A DNA stretch of 64,000 nucleotides, taken from the NCBI GenBank assembly GCA_013368375.1, contig JAACJP010000019.1:620001-684000 (forward strand), written 5' to 3'. Shown piece after piece: positions 10,613-20,647 of this stretch. The position numbers and the translations under genes are program-made. Source of the stretch: Tricholomella constricta. Its lineage: Eukaryota > Basidiomycota > Agaricomycetes > Agaricales > Lyophyllaceae. How positions within the stretch are numbered: position 1 is the stretch's first letter; each line of letters opens with the position of its first letter. The notes beneath the pieces were generated by a model. That model did not search any database and was not told where the DNA came from. It saw nothing but the letters and a program-made list of their open reading frames with translations.

Positions 10613-11109
10613 TGTTAGGGGAACACCTGTTTGGTGATCACGTGACCATCCGATTCCTCGGACGAGCACGTGACCGACCGCTCCCCAGATGATCGCGATC
10701 CCGACCCCGACGCTCCGCCCCAAGCATCGGTGTACATACTTATAACTTCCTGTCGTTACTTCCCCTTCCAGCGCGCGCCCGATCCCGATTCCCGACATCC
10801 CGACGTCGGTCACCCGACCTCGTGCGCCTGCACCCTGAGCCACGAGGATCGGACAGCGTCGGGAACGTGTACATACACGCGCCGCTGCCCATCCGTTATC
10901 ATTTACGTACCATACACCCCAGAGAGCCGGCCCTCAAGTAGTTACTCGTATATAGTCATCCTCCTGACATGGGGGAATCCTTTACTCTATTCTCATTGGA
11001 TTCCCCTCTGCCAGGTAGGTCTACTTACGTTCTCTCTAATCGTACATAATATAACATTGGATTCCCCTCTGCCAGCACGACTAAGCTCTGCGCTGAGGTC
11101 GCCCTAACA
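10613..11109 (+). repeat. E2 3' LTR
   Basis: Same length and, by my reading, the same sequence as the 5' LTR. The target duplication ACCTC follows at 11110-11114. Confidence 0.95.
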
Positions 11110-11120
11110 ACCTCGATATT
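11110..11120 (-). other. E1 primer-binding site, self-priming type, split by E2
   Basis: Read on the minus strand, AATATCGAGGT begins one base after the end of the E1 LTR. Its exact complement ACCTCGATATT is inside the LTR (11365-11375), about 30 bp after a TATA-like CATATATG (11401-11408). The five bases ACCTC of this site became the target duplication of E2, so E2 separates the LTR and primer site from gag by 6.4 kb. Confidence 0.7.
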
Positions 11121-11121
11121 A

Positions 11122-11480
11122 TGTTAGGACTCTGTGTAGCACGCCGGTTACAGAAGTGTTCTGGAACCACCGAAGCGGACAGGCCTGACGTTCGTTGAGG
11201 AAGACGGCCTTCGAATAGGATATCCGGAGGTCGTGAGCGTCGACGAAGGCGTTCACGAGAGCGTTTACGAGAACATGTGAAGCTCAAGAGATACGAGTGA
11301 AAGAAACAGAATAGATTGAGAGTGGAAAAGAAACCGAGAACAGAGACTAGTCGTAACAATAAGCAATATCGAGGTAAGGTGTCAAAGAAGAAAGTGGTGT
11401 CATATATGTACCGCGGACGTGCGTGGGAAAGCGTAGAAGGTGGGTAGTTTAGGGGTGGTCGATTAGGGACGGTCGTGACA
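11122..11480 (-). repeat. E1 5' LTR
   Basis: A 359-bp LTR. On the minus strand it starts TGTCACGACC and ends CCTAACA, followed by the primer-binding site. It carries a TATA-like box and the self-primer. The other LTR must lie left of the window, so age and target duplication cannot be read. Confidence 0.75.
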
Positions 11481-11692
11481 CCGGTCTTCGTCGTCTGCAT
11501 CGGCAGGCGCCGGGGCCTGACAGAGTGGTCTGGGAGGCAGAGGCTGAGGCGAAGCAGGTAATCTGGGCAGTCATCCGGCTCGACCCCATTTTAGCGGCGC
11601 GGTTTTCTATTTTCCGTCCGACTGACCTACCATCGGTAAGTTCGTCGGTCTCCGTGTCGTGTCAACGGGGCAGTTTTTGATGTGTTCGCCAG

Positions 11693-13338
11693 GAGGAAAC
11701 TACCCCTGCGCAATCTGAGCGCTCTTCTCGGGGGGACAATGCTCCCGGTCCTCCGAGACGCACTCGCACTCGATGGGACGTGGCTGCGGCGCCGCCCGGC
11801 GGGCTCGGGATGGCGGGGTCCACGGCGACGGTGTGGAGGGATATCGTGGAGGCGGAGGATGCTGTCGTGGAGTTGCCCGGAGTCGACGTGGCAGAGTCCG
11901 TGGTGTCGGTGACGGCGGAGGGTATGGGGGATGCGGGTGAGCGAGGTCGAGGCACGCCTTCGGTGGCGTCGGGGGGGGAAGGGGCTGGGCGAGGGGATGT
12001 CCTTCGAGTCCCTGCGTCGCCGCTGTCGCGCCCCTGGAGGTTGAAGGATTCGCGACACGGCCGTCCAAAGCCGCGCCCCCGAAGCCAACAAACGGGGCTG
12101 CGCTTGATGTCGACGACCGCACATGGCGAGTATCTTCGTCGTAAGGCGCGTGAGGTCGCTGGCACGGTGGCGTCTCCTGTCGTGGACGGTGTCTCTGACG
12201 ACGAGGTACCGCGCGTGGAGTCCTCTCGTGGACCGGTAAGCTTTCCTGTCGTTTCCCGTCTTCTTTCGTGCTGACCACCTTTCCAGGAGGCCTCGTCCCG
12301 TCGTTCGGGTCGTATTCCGGGTGAGTGGCGGTCGTGCCTTGTGCACATTTTCTGTCCGGTTAGCGGCCGACCCCTAACGTTCGCTACAGGAGGGACCTCG
12401 AAGGTGGAGGTCGTCGTCCCCTTGCCCGTTGCTAAGCGAAAGCGTGGCGCGGCCGCCGACGAGACCTCCGTCGTGCCGGTCGTGAAGAAGGCGAAAGGCA
12501 GGGCGCGGTCGGCGGTATCCCCGTCGGTAACGGTGGAGAAGGTGGCGCATTTGAAGGAGGCGGTCCCGGGGTGGTTTGAGCGTCCCATACCCGTAGGTCT
12601 TTTATCTCTGCTCCTGGTCGCCAGTTCTCTCATCTCGTGACTTGTTACCTGTCCTTTTAGTGCGATCGATGCCGCAAGCAGGGGGTGTCATGCCCTCAGA
12701 ATCCGGAACGGGGTCCTTGTTTGCGCTGCCAGGCGCAGCGCAAGGGTTGTGTGACGCAGTCCGACACGGGGGCGGTTGTGGGGGTCGCGTCGAGTCGGTC
12801 TCGGCGGCGTGTGGCACCGAGTGGGGCGGTGGAGGTCTCCGGCGAAGGAGCGGGTGCTGGCGAGTCGGGTCCTGCCTCGTGGTTCCCCATTGTGAAGGGT
12901 GAACACATCCGTGGCGCTTCCCTACGGGCCGCGTCGGCTCGGGCCGAGGGAGGAGTCGTGGGATCGGAGTTCCTCCATGGTGAACACGTCCCGGTCGGGG
13001 TTCGGGATGCGTTGGCGGAGGCGAATGAGATGCTGGGGCGGGACCAGTTGGCCCAACGGTCGCTCGTCGACGAGGTCGACGTCGTCGGCTTACAAACGCT
13101 TCGGGCCTCTCGTCATGCTGTCCTGCGTGTCCTGGTACAAGAGGCCCACCTTGCTGCCGCGCGCGTCGAGATCGCTCGGGATACGCTTTCGCAGGTACGA
13201 CAGCGTTTGGCCGACACAGTAGCTGCTCTCAACGAGGTAGACGATCGCCTTGAGCAGCTGGACGCTGAGGCCGGAGACGTGGTGACGGACGATGGTGAGG
13301 CTTGGGGAGGGATTGTTGACGACGGTATGGAGGATTAG
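11693..13338 (+). CDS. Family Z copy A: Zn2Cys6-like protein, 5' truncated
   Basis: I do not recognise this gene by name. Four exons fit: 11693-12235, 12287-12320, 12390-12592 and 12661-13338 (486 codons, frame kept throughout, stop TAG). A further short exon ending at 11635 is likely. The N-terminal domain seen in copies BC and D is missing, apparently cut by the E1 LTR. The middle has a KRKR basic stretch, then an HLKEAVPGWFERP segment. The last exon opens exactly at CDRC and gives CX2CX6CX8CX2CX6C, the spacing of fungal Gal4-type Zn2Cys6 clusters. The tail has a helical segment rich in Leu, Arg and Val (HAVLRVLVQEAHLAAARVEI) and an acidic end. The cluster lies in the C-terminal half, unlike most fungal regulators. 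Function unknown. Confidence 0.6.
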
Positions 13339-13710
13339 GGAGTTGTTGGGACCGGGTCGCGCTTTTGTTTTTATTGGGATCTTGGTTGTGCCGGCGCCGT
13401 GTATATTTTTCTTGTTAGGTATTGGGTTCGTTGTCTGGTTCGAGAGCCCAGCAAAAGGGCGGTTTGCAATATGATACGTCTGTATATGGTGTCTTAGGGG
13501 GGGTTGCCTCCAAGTGCGAATAATTGAGGCATGAGATAAAAGGATTGAGTGGAGTTATGAGCTGGTGAAGTCGGGAAGGAAACAGTGAGAAAGGTACGAG
13601 TCGGTCAGGTGGGTTTGAGTCGCGTTGAGTCGACGCATGTGTCGGGCGAGTTGGCAAAAGTTTGTTGGGTAGTAGTACAGGGTATATGGTTTGATCGGCG
13701 CCGCATGCGA

Positions 13711-16700
13711 TCAGTTCTGCTCTCCTTCCGACTCCGAGTCGTCGGTCCCGATCTCGGGTCTGTCTTCGTCGTCGGCAAGCGTAGTTGCTTCTAGTTCCCG
13801 TAGGCGTTGCGTGTCGATGTCTAACGCGCTGTCGGGTAAGGGAATATTGTTTCGTGCGAAGTAGGGGGTGAGTCGGAATGCTGCCACGGGTCGGTGTAAA
13901 ACCGTGCCGTCGAGTTCGCAGATTATGTAGGCGCCGCCGCGGTTTCGCGACACAACGACCAGTGGTCCTAGGTATCTCGGTCGCATCTTCCGGTTGAGCG
14001 ACTTCTCGATTTTGGTGTTGCGCATGAGGATTAGGTCTCCCTTTTTAAAGTTGTAGTCGCGAAGGGTCCTGGCGTGCTTGAGTTCGAAGCGGATTGCTGC
14101 CTGTCGCCGTGCCGCATAGACGTCGGAATGTAGTCGGTCCAAGTCGATGGCGCGTTTCTGTAAGGCGATCGCCCGCCGTGTTAAGAGGTCGGTTGAGGAG
14201 AGGATAGAATCGGGCGGCGGTTGCATATATGTGGCTTCTACGATATCGAGTGGTAGGAGGGGGTGGGTTCCCATCGCGGCGTAATAAGGAGAACATCCCA
14301 TTGGTTTGCGGATCGTAACTCGTTCGGCCCAAAAGACCGAATAGGCGGATTGCGACCATTTGTTTTCGTTTCCGTCGGCCGCTTTAAAAAGGGATTGTCG
14401 GACGTCGAAATGGGGTCTTTCAACGAGTCCGTTGGCTTTAGAGTTGTAGCCCGATATGCGAATGTTGTGAATATGGTACTTCTTTGTGAGGTGTTCGGCC
14501 GCTTTGATAAAGGCTGGTCCATTGTCGGTCACGATTTCGCGTAATCCACCCCAGCGACACACGATGTCTTCGTACATCCAGTCGCCTAACGTGCGGCTGT
14601 TTTCTTTTCGTAGTGCGCGCCACTCGGGAAAGTGGATGAGAGAACAGCGACCTTGAACGATATATTTGAATCCGTTGGAAGTCGGTAGGTGCATGGTGTC
14701 GATATATATCTTCGCGAACAGTGGCGCGGGTGTCGCGACGGTCGGGGGAATAAGGACCTTGGTTGTCTGCTGAATCTGGCATATGTGGCATGTCTGTACA
14801 AACCAGACTATATCGGCCTGAACGTTGGGCCACCAAAAACGCTCGAGAAGGGTCGCTCGAGTCGCGTAGAATCGCTTATGCCCGAGGTTATCGTGTATCG
14901 ATCGTAAGATCTCCAGTCGTGTTTCGGGTCGGGCGACTAATTTGTGTGCGCCTTGTCTGTTCCGTCTCCATAGTCGCGTCCCATCTATGAAGAAACCTGT
15001 GGCGTAACGGATGAAGGTCGCATACTGTTCGTCAGACATATTATCAGGACGCTTGAGGTCGGTTAACCATTGCCTAACATCGTCGATGCGCCGATCCTGG
15101 GCTCTGGCCGCGTCGGTCCTAGGTACGTCCTCATATGACATGTCGGTCGGGTTCGTATTAGGGTCGCGTATTCCTGTATCGTCGTTGGTGCGGATTTTAG
15201 GTTGTCGCGGAAAGTCGGTTGTTAGTTCGAGAGCCGTTAGGTCTGGTGGTATTGCATCAGTGTCAGCTGCCACCATCTCCTCCTTACTTGAGATCCGAGC
15301 CAAGGCGAAGGTCTGGTACACATGTAATGGCGTCGGTGGTTGGGGTAACGGTTGTATAATGTGCATCAAGCTTTGCATCCGGTCGACCCAGTCCTCGAAG
15401 TTGGCTTCGTCTTCGTCGTAGGTATTGGGCGGGTCGTCGGGCTGTCTAGGGCGACGCGATAACCCGTCGGGGCCGTGGAATGTGCCTTTAACGTGTACTA
15501 GCTCAAAGTGGAACATGAGGACGGAGACAATCCATCTGTTGACGGAAGCGGATGGCTGGATATCGGGATTAGAAAGCATGCCTTTAATGTAGCGGGCGTC
15601 GACTTCGACAACCAAGTTTCGAACGCCTATGACGTAGAGTCGCAAGGCTCCGAGTGCGCGAAATAGGCCATAAAATTCCAGTTTGGGCTGTGAGAAACGC
15701 GATTCGCGGTCGTTTAGCGTAATGGAGCCGAACCGATTGTATCTGCGTCGCGTTCGGTTGACTGGGTCGGTCTGGCAGAGGTAAAAGCCGACTGCGATGT
15801 GTGAGGTGTCGACCGCGAGTATGACTGGGTCGTCTGATGTGTAGTCGATGGGGACGAGGGGTTTAGCTTCTGCGATTGCTTCTACGATGTCGCGCTGCGC
15901 CGCCACTTGGTCGGGTCCGAATTCGAAGATGGCGTCTTTACGGGTCAGTTTTACAAGGTGGTGTGCGCGGTGAGCGAAGTTTTTGACGAAGATTCGCAGC
16001 ACTCCGACGGTTCCTAAGAAAGCGCGCAGTTCCGACAGTGTGGCGCAGGATGTCCATTTTCGCAACAGCGTGAGGCGGTCGGCATCGGGGATGCGACCAG
16101 TCGGTGTGCAAACGTGTCCAAGGACTTTGAATTGCGGTGCACATATGACTAGCTTCTTTCCCGAAAATGTACCGCCACAGTATTTCATCCTTTGGAGGAT
16201 TCGGTTGACGTTATTGAAGAACTCCCAGATGGCGATGCGTACGTCGGGATTGTCGGGGTGCGTGTTCGGTAAGCCTGTGTCGGGGTCGGGGTACCAAGTT
16301 GCGGGACCCTTGATAGGAGCATCATCGATATATGGCAGCGTGTGGTCGGGGATTTCGGGTTGTAGTATGTAAGTGACATCGTCATGGAATATTGGGACAG
16401 AGTTAGTCCAGCCCATAGGCAGGGTTACGAGGCGAAGTGCGCCAAAAGGTGTTTGGAAGGTAGTGAGGTCGCGCGACGATGGTGCGATCAAGCGCTCGTC
16501 GTAGCCGACGAATAGATCTAACATCGCGCCACAAATGCGACCGGCAAACTGTTCTGCGACGTGGTCTGGAATCGGGGTTACTCCAGAGTGTCGTATGGTG
16601 ACTCGGTTCAGGGGTTCGAGGCTGTGGACGAGGCGGAGTTTGCCGTTTTTCTTTAGGGTACAGAACCAGCGCGATCGGTAACTGGAGTTGGATGGTTCAT

Positions 16701-17451
16701 AGACTCCGGCTGCGAGCTTGGTTTTGATAATGTTGCAGACTTCGTCGTAGATGCCTGGGGGAATGGGGATGTTTCTTTCGATCCATGGGGTGTGTGCGAC
16801 GACTGGTATATCAATGGGTGGGAAGAAGTCCGACCGGAAGCGACCGCGCTCCGAGTCGTCCCACGCGAATGCGAGGTGTTGTTTGCACATGAGGTCGTGC
16901 ATGATAGCTCGTTCGGAATTGGTAAGGAACCCGGGGTGTTCGCGGTCCAGGTCTTCTTTTCGCTCTAGGGTGTAGCGTCCGGTGGGTCGGAATGGCGGTG
17001 GGTTGGGATGTAGGGTTGGCATATTGGCTAGGGGATCGCCCAATATATTACGTTCGATCCTGAAGTGGTCAGGGCAGCTAGCGACAATAGATCGTACTTT
17101 CTGTGCGACAGGTTTGTACTTCTTTTTGGTCTGTACGCCCTTAATCTTAACGGCGAACGTGTTCGTGTCAGCCGCGATTGGTAAGTCGGTGTTGCGACGC
17201 GTGTGCGGTAGGGAGTCGGCGGAGTCTGTCGGTGAGGTGGGGATAAAAGATTTGTCGATGGGGAAGGGAGGCGTTAGGCCTGGTGCTGTGATGTAGAGTG
17301 AAGCAAGTTGGGCGTCGTGGGTAGCGTCGCTATTAGGTTCGGAGGGGAGTTTGCAAAAGGAGATAACAGTCGGGGTATAGCTCCGCGGGTCGTACTCGAG
17401 GAGGAGCGCAAGGTCGCCGTGATCATGGCTTAATTCCTCGAGAGTATACGA
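13711..17451 (-). CDS. E3 Pol: RT (YIDD), RNase H, integrase
   Basis: Pol of the minus-strand element E3, in -1 frame to gag and open from the slippery site to the stop at 13711. Motifs in order are the RT core (RSRWFCTLKKNGKLRLVHSL, catalytic PYIDDAPIKG near 16310-16345), RNase H (AVDTSHIAVGFYLCQ near 15790), and an integrase HHCC finger (GHKRFYATRATLLERFWWP, then CHIC). The integrase core has IDTMHLPTS, TDNGPAFIKA and the NSKANGLVERPHFDVRQ region near 14420-14460. The RT fingers read LFVGYDERL where most gypsy elements have a DLRSGYHQ-like motif, so this is a separate fungal lineage. There is no chromodomain. No damage was seen. The first Met candidate codon in the frame is TTG, which again points to frameshifting. 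Confidence 0.85.
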   Translation of the reverse strand, partial: SYTLEELSHDHGDLALLLEYDPRSYTPTVISFCKLPSEPNSDATHDAQLASLYITAPGLTPPFPIDKSFIPTSPTDSADSLPHTRRNTDLPIAADTNTFAVKIKGVQTKKKYKPVAQKVRSIVASCPDHFRIERNILGDPLANMPTLHPNPPPFRPTGRYTLERKEDLDREHPGFLTNSERAIMHDLMCKQHLAFAWDDSERGRFRSDFFPPIDIPVVAHTPWIERNIPIPPGIYDEVCNIIKTKLAAGVYEPSNSSYRSRWFCTLKKNGKLRLVHSLEPLNRVTIRHSGVTPIPDHVAEQFAGRICGAMLDLFVGYDERLIAPSSRDLTTFQTPFGALRLVTLPMGWTNSVPIFHDDVTYILQPEIPDHTLPYIDDAPIKGPATWYPDPDTGLPNTHPDNPDVRIAIWEFFNNVNRILQRMKYCGGTFSGKKLVICAPQFKVLGHVCTPTGRIPDADRLTLLRKWTSCATLSELRAFLGTVGVLRIFVKNFAHRAHHLVKLTRKDAIFEFGPDQVAAQRDIVEAIAEAKPLVPIDYTSDDPVILAVDTSHIAVGFYLCQTDPVNRTRRRYNRFGSITLNDRESRFSQPKLEFYGLFRALGALRLYVIGVRNLVVEVDARYIKGMLSNPDIQPSASVNRWIVSVLMFHFELVHVKGTFHGPDGLSRRPRQPDDPPNTYDEDEANFEDWVDRMQSLMHIIQPLPQPPTPLHVYQTFALARISSKEEMVAADTDAIPPDLTALELTTDFPRQPKIRTNDDTGIRDPNTNPTDMSYEDVPRTDAARAQDRRIDDVRQWLTDLKRPDNMSDEQYATFIRYATGFFIDGTRLWRRNRQGAHKLVARPETRLEILRSIHDNLGHKRFYATRATLLERFWWPNVQADIVWFVQTCHICQIQQTTKVLIPPTVATPAPLFAKIYIDTMHLPTSNGFKYIVQGRCSLIHFPEWRALRKENSRTLGDWMYEDIVCRWGGLREIVTDNGPAFIKAAEHLTKKYHIHNIRISGYNSKANGLVERPHFDVRQSLFKAADGNENKWSQSAYSVFWAERVTIRKPMGCSPYYAAMGTHPLLPLDIVEATYMQPPPDSILSSTDLLTRRAIALQKRAIDLDRLHSDVYAARRQAAIRFELKHARTLRDYNFKKGDLILMRNTKIEKSLNRKMRPRYLGPLVVVSRNRGGAYIICELDGTVLHRPVAAFRLTPYFARNNIPLPDSALDIDTQRLRELEATTLADDEDRPEIGTDDSESEGEQN

Positions 17452-19721
17452 AAATTTACGTCTTTCTTGGGGCGCCGACGCTGTCCGCGTGCGAAGGTCG
17501 GGATCGCGATGACTTCTTGAGTGTTTGGATCGGTGATAGTTATAATGGTGTCGTTAGCAGAGCGCGTTTTGACGTTGGAGCAGGTAAGTACGTCGAATGG
17601 TCGGCCGAGGAGTATGTCGTATGCGGGGTTACGAATGACGTGCATCTGGAGGTAGAGAGTGACTTCGCCTATGGTGCATGGTACGTTTCGCGCTAGTCCG
17701 AGCGATGGGTCAGTCGTGCCGTTCGCGGACTGCATCTGGAGAACGATGGTTGGGTCGTATTTAACTCCCAATCCATGGCAGACCTCCTCCGACATTGCAA
17801 TGATTTGGCATCCGCTATCCACAATGCTTTCAATTTGTTCCCTTGCGTCGACCATCAGCATGATGGATCTAAGCGCGTGCGATTCCATCGCGACGATCAG
17901 TCTGTCGGGGCATTCTCCCGGTAACAGGTTTTGGTAGTATGTGTCGTAGACGTCGCCGGTGACTAGCGCGCCTGGTGGTGGCGTCGCGTTGTCGCTATTG
18001 CCTTCGCAGGGGAGAGCATCGAGTTCTTCTATGTAGGCAGACGTAGGGGCTTCGTTGTATACCGTAATAAGGTTGCTGTTTATGATCCGCTTGGGTGTGT
18101 TGGCGTCCCTGAATTTTCCGCGGATCTCTGGTGCGACTCCGCAAAGTTCTCTGACGGTTACCGACATTGTCGAGTCGAGCGCGCGTTCAAAGAGGTCGGC
18201 CGATTTAGTTGGGTCGGAAATGGGTGCTTGGGTTCGATATGCGCTATCGGCTTTCGCTTTTTCGGTGGCAGCTAAGTTCCGCGTGGTGGGAGGTACGTAA
18301 CGATTGTCGGGAATATTGGAGAATGGATGAATTGGCGCTTTGTCGCGCGTAGCGGTCGCGGGGTCGGCTCTGGTGCTAGGGATCAGCGGTATGTTGGATG
18401 GTAGTGGGGGAGCTTTAGCGTCGCTTTTCTTCGGGTCCGGTGTAGTTCGCGCTGTGGGTACTTCCTTAGCGGTCGGAGCGTCGGCGTCTTGAATGGTCTC
18501 GATAGTGACAGGTCGCTTCTGCGGCGCGCGACTAATAAGTTCTACTCCGTCAAAGACCTCTTTCCGTGCGCGCAACGTGTTGAGTTCCCGCTCCAATACG
18601 ACCATTCGATCCTCGATTTTCAAGTCGTGGTTGGTGATATCGTTGAATTGTAGTATTTCTAGCATCATACCCTCGGTCGGGTTCGCGTTAGCCGATAGCT
18701 GTCCTGTTGCTAATTGGTTGGGGTTACGTCTGTGCCATTCGTCGATCTTGTCCTTTATGTATCTGCCTGGTGTACCAAGTGGTATGAGCGCACCACTTGG
18801 TAGCCCTATTTTGTTGTCTTCGGGTCGGCGGCGGCAGCGCCCTTCGGCCATGTATTGTTGACATATGGGACAGTTGGGAATGTAATGTCCTTCGCCACCG
18901 CAAAAGTGACTGTTGTTGTGAGGTACCCGATTTGGTCGGTTACCGTCGCTCCCTGTAGTATGTTCTAACCGGTGGATATGTTGTTCTAGGAGATGGATCT
19001 TTTCATAGAGCTCTTCCAGTTTGAGGGGCTGGCCCATGGTCGCCGGTTTGGTCGCGTCCGCTAACGATCCGCTTGGCGCGATCGTAACCTGTGGTGGCGC
19101 CCGTACATGCTCCTCTTGTCGCCCAATGGCGCTGGTTCCGTGGAGAATGTGTTCGGCCGCCGCGCGAATGTTTTCGGTAGGGTAGGGGTCATCTGGGTGG
19201 TGGTTCGGATCTAAGATTTCGAGTCTGCGATGGATTTTTGACCATAAGTCGGACTGGAATGCGCGGCGAAATTGGCGGTCGCGTTCGTTTTTCGAGAGTC
19301 GGTCCTTGCTGACAAGGAATTGAGTGATTGGCAGGAACTGTCGGTAATATTCTCCGAGGTCGCTGTTGGATTGGATCCCTAGTCGGTGTCGTTCTCTGAT
19401 CAGGTGGTCGAGATCGGCCATCGAGTACTTTCTCTCCTCGCTAGCTCCTGGGTAAAGTGCCATTATCGCTTTTCGCCAATCGTCGTGCGCGCCGTTCGCG
19501 AACTCGTCGAGTTGTTCCCATAGGTCGGCCGTATCGATATCGGTGTATCTTGTGGCGTGCATTTTCTTTTCTCGTTCGTCTACCACGTTACATTCGGTGA
19601 ACAGGTGATCCAGGTCTGAGAAATACCGTCGTAGTTCGCGTGCGCGTTCGGGTGAGAACGTCGGTGCCGAACTTTGTCCGCGCGCAGGCATTGGCTTCAT
19701 AACGATCGGTGGTTGTGCCAT
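17430..19721 (-). CDS. E3 Gag-protease with aberrant zinc knuckle
   Basis: The first in-frame ATG is at 19721 (763 aa), but the frame is open upstream to about 20279 with coding-like Ser/Thr/Pro-rich sequence, so a non-ATG or spliced start is possible. A gag-like helical region (residues about 10-200) is followed by a knuckle reading SHFCGGEGHYIPNC, in which the first Cys of CCHC is Ser (codon AGT). A Pro/Thr-rich linker comes next, then a retropepsin fold (SIVDSGCQIIAMSEEV near 17810-17855, closing with YDILLGRPFDVL near 17590-17625). Here the protease sits in the gag frame, unlike in E1 and E2. Confidence 0.75.
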   Translation of the reverse strand: MAQPPIVMKPMPARGQSSAPTFSPERARELRRYFSDLDHLFTECNVVDEREKKMHATRYTDIDTADLWEQLDEFANGAHDDWRKAIMALYPGASEERKYSMADLDHLIRERHRLGIQSNSDLGEYYRQFLPITQFLVSKDRLSKNERDRQFRRAFQSDLWSKIHRRLEILDPNHHPDDPYPTENIRAAAEHILHGTSAIGRQEEHVRAPPQVTIAPSGSLADATKPATMGQPLKLEELYEKIHLLEQHIHRLEHTTGSDGNRPNRVPHNNSHFCGGEGHYIPNCPICQQYMAEGRCRRRPEDNKIGLPSGALIPLGTPGRYIKDKIDEWHRRNPNQLATGQLSANANPTEGMMLEILQFNDITNHDLKIEDRMVVLERELNTLRARKEVFDGVELISRAPQKRPVTIETIQDADAPTAKEVPTARTTPDPKKSDAKAPPLPSNIPLIPSTRADPATATRDKAPIHPFSNIPDNRYVPPTTRNLAATEKAKADSAYRTQAPISDPTKSADLFERALDSTMSVTVRELCGVAPEIRGKFRDANTPKRIINSNLITVYNEAPTSAYIEELDALPCEGNSDNATPPPGALVTGDVYDTYYQNLLPGECPDRLIVAMESHALRSIMLMVDAREQIESIVDSGCQIIAMSEEVCHGLGVKYDPTIVLQMQSANGTTDPSLGLARNVPCTIGEVTLYLQMHVIRNPAYDILLGRPFDVLTCSNVKTRSANDTIITITDPNTQEVIAIPTFARGQRRRPKKDVNFRILSRN
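17451..17457 (-). promoter_or_regulatory. E3 -1 frameshift heptamer AAATTTT
   Basis: Gag codons on the minus strand read gtA AAT TTT, an X-XXY-YYZ heptamer seven codons before the gag stop, and the -1 frame is open in both directions. A 7-bp pairing (17436-17442 with 17395-17401) lies downstream with a long loop, so the structure is weaker than in E1 and E2. Confidence 0.65.
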
Positions 19722-20212
19722 GACAGATGGTGTTGGTCTCTGAAGAGGGGACGGAGCGGGGGAGGGGGAATATGGCGGTGAGGAAGACGCTGAGGTTTCT
19801 GGTGTCGTAGGCAGTAGTGGAGCGAGTCTGAATTCTACTCCTTGATCGGTAGTAGGGAGTTCCGACGTAAAGGGGTCGGAGCCTGAGTTGGTTCGGGCGG
19901 TCGGTGTAGGCGATGGTAGATCTGATAAAGGGCTATAGAAGAGGGGACTGAGGTTGTTGTGGATTGCGCGATGTGGGGTTACTGAGTGAAAGAGTGGGGA
20001 GAGGGATTCTGAATCGGTGTCGGCCTCTCCGAAGACAGCGCGGATTTCGGCACGAAGGGTTTGGGTTCTCGTTTCTTGTCGCGTTTCTGGCGGAATGGTC
20101 GCCGCGTCGTAGGTTTCTACGAAGAAGTGGAAGAAGGTTGCGTGTTCGGCGGTGGTTTTTAAAACCCTCGCGGTGGGCTCCAGAATGATAGTGCTAGAAG
20201 GCCTGTAGATGC

Positions 20213-20647
20213 TGTACGCAACAACAAAATAACTAACAACTATAGGGGCGAGAAGTGTTAAAAGTTCCCAAACACGCAAGTGTGCAGGGCTTAAAAGGAT
20301 GGTTTGGACAAAGATAAAGACGACCCGATTCGATATTAGTCGAACCGACGACGACGCGACGAGCGCGATAGTATGCGATAGTTCCCAGCTGGAACTGGTC
20401 GGCGACGCGACTTTCGGTGTCGGTCGTGCGACAACGAGACGAACGAGGTTAATACGGAGAACTCACGGGTTCGGGCGACGAATACGAGGTAACAGAGACG
20501 GCGGTTACGAGCTTTACGATGGCGGCGGCGGTTTATACGGTGGTAACGGGGCAGAGACGACGGGGTCGACGGTTTTTGAGCTATTAACTCTGAACGTGAG
20601 GGAAAATACGGGCTATAATTCACTGGGGGGGGGCTCTAGGTACTACA
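20213..20647 (-). repeat. E3 5' LTR
   Basis: Starts TGTAGTACCT and ends probably at GTACA (20213); homology with the second copy continues to 20186, so the inner border is uncertain. It is clearly related to the LTR at 26301-26777 in opposite orientation, with long near-identical blocks (for example around 20400-20470). The divergence shows the two copies are old. Confidence 0.7.

Larger units (their letters stand above)
4737..11109 (+). mobile_element. E2: complete Ty3/gypsy chromovirus, very young
   Basis: This is a full LTR retrotransposon of 6373 bp: two 497-bp LTRs (TGTTAGGG...CCCTAACA), a primer-binding site, gag, and pol in the -1 frame with protease, RT, RNase H, integrase and a C-terminal chromodomain. 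A polypurine tract overlaps the pol stop. The 5-bp target duplication ACCTC flanks it at 4732-4736 and 11110-11114. The two LTRs read base-for-base the same, so the insertion is recent. No frame damage was seen, so it may still be competent. It sits inside the primer-binding site of E1. Confidence 0.95.
13711..20647 (-). mobile_element. E3: Ty3/gypsy-like element, 5' LTR + gag-pro + pol, no 3' LTR seen
   Basis: The element is read on the minus strand: LTR at about 20213-20647, gag-protease, pol. No copy of the LTR was found between pol and base 11481. Instead, family Z copy A lies there on the opposite strand, cut by E1. Either the 3' end of E3 was lost or it lies beyond E1 outside the window. 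Confidence 0.75.

Noticed and set aside
11662..12633. 323-codon minus-strand frame
   Set aside because: It is antisense to the spliced family Z copy A, which has consistent exons and a cysteine cluster; the minus reading has only low-complexity Arg/Pro/Ser sequence.
20213..20647. Self-priming in E3
   Set aside because: Unlike E1 and E2, no complement of the sequence after the LTR was found inside it, and the LTR border is uncertain.
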